The notes: generated by a model from the letters alone, not told the origin. A stretch of 64,000 bases of DNA from Chloroflexota bacterium (GCA_013388745.1 JACAER010000027.1:1-64000), one strand, 5' to 3'; numbered from the stretch's first letter, positions 23,158-31,907 are shown. Numbers and translations: made by a program.

Positions 23158-24330
23158 TCAGCGTTTGCGGCGGGCGCGCAGCACGAATTCCGCGCCGGCC
23201 AGCACCAGCACGGTCACCTGTAACAACACCGCCACCAGCACCCACGCGGGAATGCCGCTGTTGCCGGGCACGGCCTGCTGCGTTTCCAGCACGGCGGTGC
23301 GCACAAGGGCGGCTTCGGTCGCGACGGACACAGGACTGGGGGTGGCTGTCGCTGCGGCCAGGGCCAGCGCCACCGCCGTCGTATCGGCCACAAAAGGCGT
23401 GGGCGATTGGGTGGGCGCGGCAGTTGCGGCGGGGGCTGCGCCGGGCATCATCGGCAGGGGCGTCACGGTGTACGTGGCGAAGGCCACCGCCGTCAGCACA
23501 CGTCCGGCGTCAGCGGTTAGCTGCGCGTTGTGCTGGGCGGGGTCGGGCGAAGGAGTCGCGCTGGCCGTGACATCGCTGGGAGTCGGCGTATAAGTGCCGT
23601 CGCGCGGCGGCACAAGAAAAATTTCGCCCACCACCAGATCGCGCGGGTCGCTCAGCCCGTTGAGCGCCAGCAGCGCCGGAATATCATCCCAGGTATAGCC
23701 GTACAGCAGGGCAATGCCGCCCGGCGTATCGCCCGGCTGAATCTCGTGCATGATATTGCCGCTGGCATCCACGCCGACGACGAAACTGGGCGGCGCGCCG
23801 ACGGCCTCGCTGCTGTCGCTGCTGCCCGAAGACGCGGGCAGCGCAGGGGCGGGCCCGCCGGGATTGCCGAACACCAGCACAAAGGCCGATCCCCACGAAG
23901 TCGTCGCGTAGCCGATACCGATTTCACTGTAGTAGCCGCTGGTCAGCCCGGCGAAGTGGATCGAGGAATTGATCCAGAAGTTCCAGGCGTCGTCCACCGT
24001 CGCCAGCGTGCCGGCGTAGATATTTTCGCTAACGGCGGTGGTGCCGTAGCCCGCCGCCGCCGCGCGCGTGCGCGGGGAACTGCCGTCCGGGCGCACATGG
24101 CTGACGCTGCCGGTTTCGGCCATCCACTGCGCCTGACTCTGCGCCGCCGCCGCCAGCGCGCCGTTGTAGCTGTAGGGATACAGCCCGCGCCCGGCGCGCA
24201 AATTGTTGATGCGCCCCAAGAGATCGCCGACCACATCCTGCGCCCGCAGCGGCGTGGCTCTAAGCAGCGGCGCGGCCAGCAGGACAATACTCAAAAGCAG
24301 AAGGACTGGGAGACTGAGTCGCTTGTTCAT
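23158..24330 (-). CDS. Secreted CAP-domain protein with LysM domain and C-terminal anchor
   Basis: 390 residues. A signal peptide (KRLSLPVLLLLSIVLLAAP) precedes a CAP/SCP-like domain (about 33-150: LLGRINNLRAGRGLYP, SHVRPDGSSPRTRA, SENIYAG, SEIGIGYA). After a linker comes a LysM domain (about 192-240: HEIQPGDTPGGIALLYGYTW and GEIFLVPP). A long Thr/Ala/Pro-rich stalk, one membrane segment (WVLVAVLLQVTVLVLAG) and a positive tail (RARRKR) end the protein. LysM suggests peptidoglycan binding; the stalk and C-terminal helix should hold it at the cell surface. Bacterial CAP domains have unsettled functions. Confidence 0.88.
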   Translation of the reverse strand: MNKRLSLPVLLLLSIVLLAAPLLRATPLRAQDVVGDLLGRINNLRAGRGLYPYSYNGALAAAAQSQAQWMAETGSVSHVRPDGSSPRTRAAAAGYGTTAVSENIYAGTLATVDDAWNFWINSSIHFAGLTSGYYSEIGIGYATTSWGSAFVLVFGNPGGPAPALPASSGSSDSSEAVGAPPSFVVGVDASGNIMHEIQPGDTPGGIALLYGYTWDDIPALLALNGLSDPRDLVVGEIFLVPPRDGTYTPTPSDVTASATPSPDPAQHNAQLTADAGRVLTAVAFATYTVTPLPMMPGAAPAATAAPTQSPTPFVADTTAVALALAAATATPSPVSVATEAALVRTAVLETQQAVPGNSGIPAWVLVAVLLQVTVLVLAGAEFVLRARRKR

Positions 24331-24475
24331 AGGCGCTATTCTAGCAGCATTGGCGTCAGCGGCTCAAGTCATGGCTGCAACAGTCGATCTCTGAAGCAGC
24401 GCCGTCTGCTCAGCACCTTTAGTGTGCTTACGATTTACGCCAGCGCGCCTTTAGCCGCGTGCGGCACAACACGAC

Positions 24476-24952
24476 TCAATCTTTGACAACCTCTTGCGTG
24501 CCCGCTAACGCTTGAATGCGACCGCGTTTGCCGGGCCGGAATTCCAGGTCGCCTGTGGCGCCCCAGCCCGTGCCGCCGCATTCCGGGCACAATTCGCTGC
24601 CGCTGTAATAGTAGCCCTGCCCGAAACAGCGCGGACAGCGAAAAGTGAACGCCTGGATACGCCAGTAGCCGTCGATTTTCACCACCACCGCCAGCCACAC
24701 ATCCGCGCCAAGCGTCACCAGAAATTTGGTGATCGTGTCGCCTTCGCTGATAAGCGGCTCGGACAGTTTATAGTCTTCGCGGCTGGGCAACAGCAGCGCG
24801 AACACGCTGGTATCGAAGTCGGGACTCAGATTTTCGCCGAAGTGCTGCGCGAAATCGACAATATCCTGCATCGAAATCGGCACACGCACCGACGGCCAGC
24901 CCATAATCATCTCGCTCACGAGTTCCTGTGGTGTTTTGAGCAGTGGAGACAT
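24476..24952 (-). CDS. Unknown protein with DnaJ-like CxxC pair
   Basis: 158 residues. About 1-95 is a globular domain with no motif I recognise (WPSVRVPISMQDIVDFAQHF, FALLLPSREDYKL). It is followed by CPRCFGQGYYYSGSELCPEC (about 105-124) and GGTGWG, like one zinc module of the DnaJ cysteine-rich repeat CxxCxGxG. A cytoplasmic zinc-binding role is likely. Oddly, the ATG at 24950-24952 comes only 9 nt after a strong leftward terminator and has no clear ribosome site, so a later start (for example the Met codons near residue 15) or a promoter inside the hairpin region should be considered. Confidence 0.65.
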   Translation of the reverse strand: MSPLLKTPQELVSEMIMGWPSVRVPISMQDIVDFAQHFGENLSPDFDTSVFALLLPSREDYKLSEPLISEGDTITKFLVTLGADVWLAVVVKIDGYWRIQAFTFRCPRCFGQGYYYSGSELCPECGGTGWGATGDLEFRPGKRGRIQALAGTQEVVKD

Positions 24953-24961
24953 AACAGCGAC

Positions 24962-24995
24962 TCAATAAAAAATCAGGGGCGGCGTACACCGCCCC
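24962..24995 (-). terminator. Rho-independent terminator of SH3b protein gene
   Basis: GGGGCGG (24976-24982) and CCGCCCC (24989-24995) with a 6-nt loop. On the minus strand TTTTTTATT follows. It lies between the SH3b gene and the zinc-module gene. Confidence 0.75.
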
Positions 24996-25031
24996 GTGTG
25001 GACTGTTGGCTGAGATGGTATTCGCGGGGGC

Positions 25032-25043
25032 GACTCATGAGTC
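25032..25043. repeat. Palindromic repeat core GACTCATGAGTC
   Basis: A perfect 12-bp palindrome set in GGGGGCGACTCATGAGTCACC. It resembles the repeat at 37208-37235, with the same GGGGCGA-TCATG-centre layout. Confidence 0.4.
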
Positions 25044-25065
25044 ACCTCTACAGTGTCTCTACTGT

Positions 25066-26061
25066 TTAGGGCGCGAAGGGGATAAACACTTCGCCCGGAT
25101 TGCGGAACGAACCATTTTCGCCCAAAATCCAGCCGAGCACTTCCTGTCCGCCGCAGGTCGCTTCGATCGCGTACCACACCGGCTCGAAGTCGGTGCGCCA
25201 GTTAATATAGTATTCGCGGTTGGCGGCGATCGTACACAGCGGACTGCCGCCGGGCACGTCATAAATCGGCTGGACGATATGGATGAACAGCGTAGGCCGC
25301 GCGATCTCGCCGACCACCGGCACCAGCGGCACATTCGACAGATCGCCGCGAATCGCTACCAGTTCATTGCTGATCCAGCCGCGAATCTCGCCGGCCTGCA
25401 CGTACCACCAACTGCCATCGCCGTTCTGGCCGAGCGCAATCAGCGCGGCGCCGCCTTCGACAATCGCCACGACGGTATAACGCGCATCATCGCCGCTGCG
25501 CAGGTTGGCGTTTTCTACCAGCACGAGCAGATAGCCGTCCTGCGATGAGGCCAGTTCTTCATTACCCGCCGGGCGCGGCGGCGCGCTGTTGATGGGCACG
25601 CTGGGCGAAGTCACACCATCGACGGGGCCAAGAATGCTGGGGATTTCTACCGTAGGCAGATCGCCGCACAGCCCGACAGCCTGGTATACGGTGGTTTCGC
25701 TCAGGCCGTTGCCGGCATTGCTGACCACGGTCAGGATCAGCGGGTTGGCGGCGGGGGTGGCTGTCCAGCTCCAGCGCTGGCCATCGCGCATGACAATCGT
25801 GCTGCCGACAAACGAGGTGCTGGTAATGGCCGGCAGAATCGTGCTGCCGGCGCCGTCCACCGCGCTCAGGGTGATGCTTTCCAGACCCGCGCCGGTGTTA
25901 TCGCGATCCAGCGTGATACCGCCGCCGCGGCTGGTGAAGCCGGTGCAGTCCAGGCGGAAGGAGAGGCCGCTGCGGGTGGCTGCCTGCGCCGGCAGCAGTG
26001 TCAAAAGCGTCAGCGCGAAAACCAAAACGAGGGCAAGCACGAGATGTCGTGAAAACTTCAT
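25066..26061 (-). CDS. Secreted SH3b-domain protein
   Basis: 331 residues with a signal peptide (HLVLALVLVFALTLLTLLPA then AQA). Residues about 30-150 form a beta-sandwich-like domain (SGLSFRLDCTGFTSRGGG to VYQAVGLCG). Two bacterial SH3-like regions follow: one near 178-240 (VENANLRSGDDARY, WWYVQAGEIRGWISNEL) and a more divergent one near 265-325 (PIYDVPGGSPLC, VLGWILGENG). The second part contains Cys residues that could form disulphides. It is probably a cell-wall-associated binding protein, divergent from the fasciclin gene, with its own terminator. Confidence 0.75.
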   Translation of the reverse strand: MKFSRHLVLALVLVFALTLLTLLPAQAATRSGLSFRLDCTGFTSRGGGITLDRDNTGAGLESITLSAVDGAGSTILPAITSTSFVGSTIVMRDGQRWSWTATPAANPLILTVVSNAGNGLSETTVYQAVGLCGDLPTVEIPSILGPVDGVTSPSVPINSAPPRPAGNEELASSQDGYLLVLVENANLRSGDDARYTVVAIVEGGAALIALGQNGDGSWWYVQAGEIRGWISNELVAIRGDLSNVPLVPVVGEIARPTLFIHIVQPIYDVPGGSPLCTIAANREYYINWRTDFEPVWYAIEATCGGQEVLGWILGENGSFRNPGEVFIPFAP

Positions 26062-26122
26062 AATAAGCGCTCCTTATGCCGCGAGTGTTGTGTCCACATA
26101 ATCATAGTCAATTTGCGCGGTT

Positions 26123-26150
26123 TTGCCTACCAATTGCCCGCCGTTATAAT
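26123..26150 (+). promoter_or_regulatory. Promoter of fasciclin-like gene
   Basis: TTGCCT (26123-26128), 16 bp, TATAAT (26145-26150), 37 nt before the ATG at 26187. Confidence 0.55.
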
Positions 26151-26186
26151 GATGCCTATCTCGTTCACCTGTCGCGGGGATACCTC

Positions 26187-27317
26187 ATGCGCCGTCTGCT
26201 GTTTTGCCTGATTGCCGGTCTGCTGCTGGTCGCGCCTGCCGCTGCGCAACCCGCCAAAGGCACTTTCCTGCGCGTCCTCAACTTCTGGCCGCTGCCCGTC
26301 GGCATCAGCATCGACGGCCAGACCGCGCTGGAGACGCTCGTCGCGGACGACGGCTCGGCGTATTTACCGCTGGCCGCCGGGACGCACACCATCACGCTCA
26401 GCGACCCCGCCGACGACACGCTGCTGCACGCGCCGCTGGAGATCAGCGCCGCCGACGGCCACAATTACCTGCTGGCGCTGGGCGGCACGCCGGAAAACCC
26501 GGCACACGCTTTCGTGCTGGACGAAACCAGCGCCCTGCGCAGCGCCAATTTGCAGCGCGGCAGCGTCTTTTTGCTGCTGAACGTCAGCGACACACCGCTC
26601 ACCGTTTTTTTCGGCAGCCTCAACATCACGTTGGCCGCCGCTGGCTATGCCGCAGGCGATGCGCCGGCGGGCAGCAGTGTGCTCAGCGTTTTCGCGGGCG
26701 ATGCGGCGCTGCTGCAAGCGGCCTTTACCGGCGTGCCCAATGCTTATTCGCTGCTGGCGCTGGCGGCGGACGCCGAAAACGGCTACCGTCTGCTGACCTA
26801 CCACTATAGTTCGCTCAACGCGGCGGAATTTCTGGCCGGATTCGGCATCGGCGGCGCGCAGGGCGTCGATCTGGCGCTGGCGGCTTTCGAAAACGCTGGG
26901 CTGCTGGATGAACTGGCGGGCGCGGAACCGTTGAGCGTGTTTGTGCCGGTCAACGCGGCGGTGGACGCCGTGCCGGAAGAAACGCTCGATGCCTGGCTGG
27001 AAACGCGCATTTTTCTGGAAGCGGTGATGGCTTACCATATCGTGCCGGGCGACCATTCGCTGCTGGCGGTGCGCCAACAGTTGCAGCGCGACGCTCAGCC
27101 TGTGGCGTGGGCTACGCTGCAAGGCGCGGCGCTCGCTTTTGGCCTGCTGGACGACAGCCTGAGCGTCGGCAGCGGCACAGGCGTACAGGCGCGCTTGCTC
27201 GGCGTGCCCTACCGAGTGCGTAACGGCATGATCTATCTGATCGACAGGCTGCTGACGCCGCCGGCGCTGCCGCAGCCCACACCCACCGCCGTGACAACGC
27301 CGCTGCCCGCGCCCTGA
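26187..27317 (+). CDS. Secreted DUF4397/fasciclin-like protein
   Basis: 376 residues from the ATG at 26187 (GGGGA 8 nt upstream). A signal peptide (RRLLFCLIAGLLLVAPAAA) leads into a DUF4397-like beta domain (about 22-200: LRVLNFWPLPVGISIDG, YLPLAAGTHTITL). A fasciclin (FAS1) domain follows (about 225-365: ALAAFENAGLLDELAGAEPL, VFVPVNAAVDAVPEETLDAW, YHIVPGDHSLLAVRQ). FAS1 domains mediate adhesion at the surface. A short Pro/Thr tail ends the protein with no anchor, so it should be exported or loosely attached. Confidence 0.8.
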   Translation: MRRLLFCLIAGLLLVAPAAAQPAKGTFLRVLNFWPLPVGISIDGQTALETLVADDGSAYLPLAAGTHTITLSDPADDTLLHAPLEISAADGHNYLLALGGTPENPAHAFVLDETSALRSANLQRGSVFLLLNVSDTPLTVFFGSLNITLAAAGYAAGDAPAGSSVLSVFAGDAALLQAAFTGVPNAYSLLALAADAENGYRLLTYHYSSLNAAEFLAGFGIGGAQGVDLALAAFENAGLLDELAGAEPLSVFVPVNAAVDAVPEETLDAWLETRIFLEAVMAYHIVPGDHSLLAVRQQLQRDAQPVAWATLQGAALAFGLLDDSLSVGSGTGVQARLLGVPYRVRNGMIYLIDRLLTPPALPQPTPTAVTTPLPAP

Positions 27318-27412
27318 GACAATCGCTCCCTCGCGCTGTTGGTCAGTACGCGCGGCTGGCGGTTTGAAACTCGGCGGCGCTGGCGCGCGCGCTTTCGACG
27401 TATGATAGAGTT

Positions 27413-27430
27413 ATTCAATTTTTCTTGAAT
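27413..27430. promoter_or_regulatory. Inverted repeat upstream of epimerase gene
   Basis: ATTCAA-N6-TTGAAT, perfect 6-6-6, 26 nt before the ATG at 27456 and just behind a possible -10 TATGAT at 27401. Candidate operator. Confidence 0.35.
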
Positions 27431-27455
27431 GTTATGTGTTTGAGGAGCAGCACTG

Positions 27456-28475
27456 ATGCGCATTTTGATTCTGGGCGGCACACGCTTTGTCGGGCGCTAT
27501 ATCACCGAGGCGGCGCTGACACGCGGCCATCAGGTCACGCTGTTTAATCGCGGGCAGACCAACAGCGATCTGTTCCCCGCCGCCGCAAAAGTGCGCGGGG
27601 ATCGCAGCAGCGGCGATTACGGCGCGCTGCAAGAACGCATCGCCGCCGGCGCACGCTGGGACGCGGTGGTCGATGTGAATGGCTATGTGCCGCGTATCGT
27701 GCGCGAGACCGCGCAAACACTGGTTTCTGCCGCGAGTCACTATACGTTCATCTCCACGATTTCGGTCTACGCGCAGCCGCTGGCGCGCGGGCTGGACGAA
27801 AACGCGCCGCTGGCGACCCTGGCCGACGAAAGTGTCGAAGACATCACGGGCGAAACCTACGGCGGGCTGAAAGTGCTGTGCGAACGCGCGGTGCAAGCGC
27901 TGTTCCCGGCGCGCACGCTCATCATCCGTCCTGGCCTGATCGTCGGGCCGCAGGATCCAACCGATCGTTTTACCTATTGGCCAGCGCGCGCGGCCAAAGG
28001 CGGCGACATGCTGGCGCCCGGCGGCGGCGATGACCCGCTTCAATGCATCGACGCGCGCGATCTGGCGGCGTTTACGCTGCTGATGGTGGAAAAAGGCGCG
28101 GCGGGCGTCTACAACGCGACCGGGCCCGCCACCACACTCACCATGCGCACGCTGCTGGAAACCTGCCAGCGCGCCGCCGCCAACGATCTGCGGCTGACAT
28201 GGGTCGATGAAGTGTTTTTGCAGGCGCACGATGTGCAGATGTGGACACACCTGCCGCTGTGGCTGCCTGCCAGCAGCGAATCGGGCGCGCTGCACACTGC
28301 CAGCATCGCCAGAGCGCTGGCCGCCGGGCTGACATTTCGCCCGCTGATCGAGACAGTGCGTGATACAATGGAATGGGACAAAACACGTCCGGCGGATGCC
28401 GCGCGCAATGCCAATTTCGGTCTGCCGCCCGAACGCGAAGCCGAAGTGCTGCGTTTGTGGCATGCCCGCCCTTAA
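27456..28475 (+). CDS. NAD(P)-dependent epimerase/dehydratase-like protein
   Basis: 339 residues. The Rossmann motif is at the extreme N-terminus (ILILGGTRFVGRYITEAAL) with LFNRGQTN after beta-2, the pattern of atypical or extended SDRs that act on nucleotide sugars or resemble the chloroplast CSP41 proteins. The central TFISTISVYAQP replaces the usual Ser, and the Tyr-x3-Lys position appears as TYGGLKVLCE. The C-terminal half resembles the substrate domain. The ATG has GAGGAG 9 nt upstream. The GNAT gene starts 21 nt later, suggesting an operon. The substrate is unknown. Confidence 0.85.
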   Translation: MRILILGGTRFVGRYITEAALTRGHQVTLFNRGQTNSDLFPAAAKVRGDRSSGDYGALQERIAAGARWDAVVDVNGYVPRIVRETAQTLVSAASHYTFISTISVYAQPLARGLDENAPLATLADESVEDITGETYGGLKVLCERAVQALFPARTLIIRPGLIVGPQDPTDRFTYWPARAAKGGDMLAPGGGDDPLQCIDARDLAAFTLLMVEKGAAGVYNATGPATTLTMRTLLETCQRAAANDLRLTWVDEVFLQAHDVQMWTHLPLWLPASSESGALHTASIARALAAGLTFRPLIETVRDTMEWDKTRPADAARNANFGLPPEREAEVLRLWHARP

Positions 28476-28496
28476 TTCCACACAAAGGTGATCATT

Positions 28497-29045
28497 ATGC
28501 CGCTTTCTCGTCTGCTGCTGGGCGCGCGCGTGCGCCTGACCGCTATCAGAGCGGAAGATACGCCCACTGTCGCGCGCTGGTATGAGGACAGCACCTTCGG
28601 GCGTATGATCGACGCCGCGCCCGCCTATCCACGCACCGAAACGCAGGTCAGCCGCTTTATGCAGGAGGAAACCGGCAAAGACTCGTTCGCTTTCGCCGTG
28701 CGCCCGTTGGATGATGACCGGCTGCTGGGCTTTGTCGATCTGAGCGGCATTTTGTGGACACACGGCGTGGCCTGGCTGGGAATCGGCTTTGGGCCAGAGC
28801 ATCAGGGCAAGGGCTACGGCTACGAGACGATGAAACTGGTGCTGGATTTCGGCTTCGGCGAACTGAATTTGCACCGCATTCAGCTCACAGTGTTCAGCTA
28901 CAACACGCGGGCGCGGGCGCTGTACGAAAAACTGGGCTTCCAGCGCGAAGGCCTGTACCGCGAGATGCTGCACCGCGACGGCCAGCGCTACGATGTGCTG
29001 CTGTATGGGCTGCTGCGGCGCGAGTGGCTGCCGGACACAGCCTAG
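28497..29045 (+). CDS. GNAT N-acetyltransferase, RimJ/RimL-like
   Basis: 182 residues from the ATG at 28497 (AAAGG upstream; a GTG at 28488 is possible). Typical blocks are VRLTAIRAEDTPTVARWYED, the acetyl-CoA binding GIGFGPEHQGKGYGYETMKL, NLHRIQLTVFSYNTRARALY and LGFQREGLYREMLHRDG. It acetylates an unknown amine or protein N-terminus. It lies between the epimerase and AraC regulator genes with short gaps (21 and 44 nt). Confidence 0.87.
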   Translation: MPLSRLLLGARVRLTAIRAEDTPTVARWYEDSTFGRMIDAAPAYPRTETQVSRFMQEETGKDSFAFAVRPLDDDRLLGFVDLSGILWTHGVAWLGIGFGPEHQGKGYGYETMKLVLDFGFGELNLHRIQLTVFSYNTRARALYEKLGFQREGLYREMLHRDGQRYDVLLYGLLRREWLPDTA

Positions 29046-29089
29046 CTTCGGCGGCTGCGGCCAACGGTTGTTCAGGGGGTAAAAAGGTC

Positions 29090-29908
29090 ATGTACCAGGG
29101 GTTTGCGCCCGCGCTTGCGCTTCAGGCGGCGATCGAAAGTTACTGGCGGCTGCGTGCGCCGTTGTACCGCATCGCGCAGCAGATGATCGTCGATGGCTTC
29201 GCCGATCTGATTTTCAGCTTCGGCGTGGGCTATGAGCGGCGCAGCGCGGGGGACAGCCAGACGTTAGCATACTCGAATCTGGACGCGCAGCGCGAGCACG
29301 CCATCGCGATCATCCAGCAGGGTGATATTCACCTGGTGGGTGTGCGTTTTCGCCCCGGCGGGCTGGCAGCGTTTTTGCCGATCCCGGCGCAGCAGTTGGC
29401 CAACCAAACGCTCGATTTGCACAGTGTCTTCGGCACGGCGGCCAGCGTACTGGAACAGCAGCTCTACGACAGCGCGCACGATGCCGCCGCGCAGGTCAGA
29501 CTGCTCGACGCCTTCTTTCTGCGGCGGCTGCGCACCTCGACCGCCTATGCCTTCGCGCACACTATCGCCCGCGAAATCGACCGCCAGCAGGGTGAAATCA
29601 CCATGCGCGCCCTGAGCGCCGAGATCGGTTATTCGGTGCGAACGATCGACCGCCTGTTCGGCCAGTATTTCGGACTGACGCCCAAGTTTTACGCGCGCAG
29701 CGTGCGTTTTCGGCGCGCACTGCGGCTGCTGGCGCAAAGTCCAACGCTCAACCTGACGGCGGTGGCGGTGGCCTGCGGCTACTATGATCTGGCGCATTTT
29801 TCGAAAGAATGCAGCGCGCTGGCGGGCATGAACGCCGAAGCCTGCCGGGCGTTCGTGCGCGCCCGCACCCAGGCGCCGCCGCCGCTGGTGGAATTCCTCA
29901 CCAAATGA
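29090..29908 (+). CDS. AraC-family transcriptional regulator
   Basis: 272 residues from the ATG at 29090 (AAAAGGTC). The N-terminal part (about 1-150) resembles the cupin-like sensing domain common in AraC proteins that start with YW-rich segments (AAIESYWRLRAP, FSFGVGYERR, GVRFRPGGLAAFL). The C-terminal AraC DNA-binding domain carries two helix-turn-helix units: MRALSAEIGYSVRTIDRLF and LTAVAVACGYYDLAHFSKEC. It may regulate the GNAT/epimerase genes immediately upstream; this is inferred from position only. Confidence 0.87.
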   Translation: MYQGFAPALALQAAIESYWRLRAPLYRIAQQMIVDGFADLIFSFGVGYERRSAGDSQTLAYSNLDAQREHAIAIIQQGDIHLVGVRFRPGGLAAFLPIPAQQLANQTLDLHSVFGTAASVLEQQLYDSAHDAAAQVRLLDAFFLRRLRTSTAYAFAHTIAREIDRQQGEITMRALSAEIGYSVRTIDRLFGQYFGLTPKFYARSVRFRRALRLLAQSPTLNLTAVAVACGYYDLAHFSKECSALAGMNAEACRAFVRARTQAPPPLVEFLTK

Positions 29909-30097
29909 TGCCTGTGGGACTTTAACCCGCTCATAACTTAAGGGGGACTGCGCCCACTACGCTAAACAGCACTATCTCTGCATTCTGAATCCGACGGGGG
30001 ATAATGAGGCGGCCACGAAAAAACTGATCGTGGAAGCACACGCTATCGCGGCAAAGCGTTACCAACGGCGCGCGAAAATGCAGCGGAAGGCAATTCA

Positions 30098-30106
30098 TGC
30101 TATAAT
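30098..30106 (+). promoter_or_regulatory. Extended -10 promoter of DUF1761 gene
   Basis: TGCTATAAT, a TGn extended -10, 36 nt before the ATG at 30142. Confidence 0.55.
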
Positions 30107-30141
30107 AGAACTTATGATCTAAATCACCAGGAGGTTGCCCA

Positions 30142-30549
30142 ATGGTGTTTTCGCTGAATGACATCAACTGGTTGGCTGTGATTGTGGCGGGCGTGCTGTA
30201 TTTTCTGATCGGGGCGCTGTGGTATAGCGTCTTATTCACTAAACCGTTCATCCGCTATCGCGGCGAGATCAAGCCCGAAGATCAGGGGAAGCCGCTGGAT
30301 TACGCGCTGACGTTCGCGGCGGATCTGCTGGCGGCGTTTGTGCTGGCGCTGATTCTGGACGGCGTGGGCGCCGGGACGCTGACAGACGCCATCGTGGTCG
30401 GGCTGGCGGTGGCTGTCGGGTTTGCTGCCGCGTCGAGCTTTGTGTACACGATTTATTCCGGCCCGCACAAAATGCTGTGGGTGATCTACAGCGGCTATCT
30501 GCTGGTGTCGTATCTGGTGATGAGTGTGCTGCTCACACTGTGGGTATGA
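30142..30549 (+). CDS. DUF1761 family small membrane protein
   Basis: 135 residues with four predicted membrane segments. The N-terminal WLAVIVAGVLYFLIGALWYS and the following SVLFTKPFIR match the DUF1761 family pattern. A strong CAGGAGG ribosome site sits 7 nt before the ATG. Function is unknown; these proteins sit in the cytoplasmic membrane. It has its own extended -10 promoter, and the 230 bp upstream hold only a doubtful remnant frame. Confidence 0.85.
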   Translation: MVFSLNDINWLAVIVAGVLYFLIGALWYSVLFTKPFIRYRGEIKPEDQGKPLDYALTFAADLLAAFVLALILDGVGAGTLTDAIVVGLAVAVGFAAASSFVYTIYSGPHKMLWVIYSGYLLVSYLVMSVLLTLWV

Positions 30550-30666
30550 CGATGCTGCCGGGCGCGCTGGGGCTGCCCCGCCCCTAAAACAGCTACGGGG
30601 CTGACAAGCGCGCCGTGTGCGCCCCTGAACTGTTTGTGGGGAAGGGGTTGAGAGTGGAAGCGCCCC

Positions 30667-31650
30667 TCACACGACACGCCAATCCGGTGGCCGCCGCTGC
30701 GCGCGCCAGCGCAGCCCCACCGGATACCCCACCATCTTCGCCACATCCCCCCACACGCGAATCAGCGGAATCAGCGCCAGAACATGCAAAAACGCGCCCA
30801 AATGCAGCTTGGGTGCGCGCCGCAGCACCTCCGGCAGACGGCGGTAGGGCTGCCCGAAGTACAGCACGCTTCCCGGCACGAACAGCAGCCACCACAGCGG
30901 GTGAACCAGCGCCCCCAACAGCAGCAGCGCTGGCGCCGCCGCCAGATACGTCAGGTAGCGAATCGCGTGCCGTCTGCGCCACAGATCCGCCTTGCCATCT
31001 CCGCGCGCATAGCGATAGTACTGCTTCCAGAACGCCGCCAGCGACCCGCGCGGGCGAAAATGCACGATGGCCTGCGGCGCGAAGGCAAAATTGGCGCCCT
31101 TGAGCCGCAGCCGCAGGTCAAAGATCAAATCCTCACAGTAATCCAGCCATTCGGGGTAGCCGCCCACGCCCGCCCACACGCTTTTGCGAAACGCCACGCT
31201 GCGGCTGCTGGGCAAAAAGGTCTGCGGGTCGATCTCGCGCAGCAGCGGCAGCACCGTCGCCCCCATCGCCACCTCAAAGGACGTTAGTGTCTCCGCCACG
31301 AAAAAGCCGCTGACAATCTCAATCTGCGGGTCTTCGCGCAGCGGGCGTGTCAGGTGTTCCAGCCAATCCGCCTCCAGCACGACGCCGGCGTCCGTCACGG
31401 CGATAATCTCATGCTGCGCCGCGCTGATCGCCAGGTTGCGCCCGCGGCTGATGTTGCAGCCGTGTTCGACCACAATTTTCAGCGGCAGATGCGTCTGATA
31501 CGCGCGCAGCAGTTCCAGTGTGTCGTCGCTGCTCCCGCCGTCCACAACCACGATTTCGGCGGGCGGGCAGGTCTGCGCCCGCAGCGATTCCAGCAGGCGG
31601 CGCAGGCTCTGGCCCTCGTTCAAGACAGTTGTAATCAGCGAAATGCTCAT
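30667..31650 (-). CDS. Family 2 glycosyltransferase, membrane-associated
   Basis: 327 residues. The GT-A fold is evident: ISLITTVLNEGQSLRRLLES, EIVVVDGGSSDDTLELL, the metal-site variant IAVTDAGVVLEADWLE, then YCEDLIFDLRLRLKG with the catalytic-base region. Two hydrophobic blocks near the C-terminus (about 240-310) place it at the inner membrane. It transfers a sugar from a nucleotide donor to an unknown acceptor, perhaps a lipid or polysaccharide. Its ATG overlaps the stop of the 86-residue gene (ATGA type), showing translational coupling. Confidence 0.88.
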   Translation of the reverse strand: MSISLITTVLNEGQSLRRLLESLRAQTCPPAEIVVVDGGSSDDTLELLRAYQTHLPLKIVVEHGCNISRGRNLAISAAQHEIIAVTDAGVVLEADWLEHLTRPLREDPQIEIVSGFFVAETLTSFEVAMGATVLPLLREIDPQTFLPSSRSVAFRKSVWAGVGGYPEWLDYCEDLIFDLRLRLKGANFAFAPQAIVHFRPRGSLAAFWKQYYRYARGDGKADLWRRRHAIRYLTYLAAAPALLLLGALVHPLWWLLFVPGSVLYFGQPYRRLPEVLRRAPKLHLGAFLHVLALIPLIRVWGDVAKMVGYPVGLRWRAQRRPPDWRVV

Positions 31651-31907
31651 GTCGCGCTGAACTCGCCGGTTTCCTGTACGTCCACGCGCACGCCGTCCAG
31701 TTCTTTGGGAAGCATCTGTTCGGCGCTGAGCTGCGCTTCGGGCAGCTTTTCGTTGACCATTACCACCAGCGACAACTCGCCCGTTGGCTGCCCGCCGCAG
31801 GTGGCAATACCCACGCCAATGCCGACGACATGCGGCATACGCATCAAAAATTCGCTGTAACGCTGCTGTACAGCGATTACCCGCTGCATCTGCTCATCGT
31901 TGAACAT
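31647..31907 (-). CDS. Stand-alone paralogue of the Nal1-like protease N-domain (86 aa)
   Basis: 86 residues. The sequence HVVGIGVGIATCGGQPTGEL...LVVMVNEKLP...LPKELDGVRVDVQETG follows the same pattern as the first 80 residues of the protease encoded just upstream (SNVVGVAVGLKESEGRLTDE, IVALVERKKP, IPKLIDGFRTDVFEVG). It is therefore a detached copy of that domain, with no protease module. Its stop overlaps the glycosyltransferase start. It could bind the protease or act as an inhibitor; that is speculation from homology and position. Confidence 0.75.
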   Translation of the reverse strand: MFNDEQMQRVIAVQQRYSEFLMRMPHVVGIGVGIATCGGQPTGELSLVVMVNEKLPEAQLSAEQMLPKELDGVRVDVQETGEFSAT

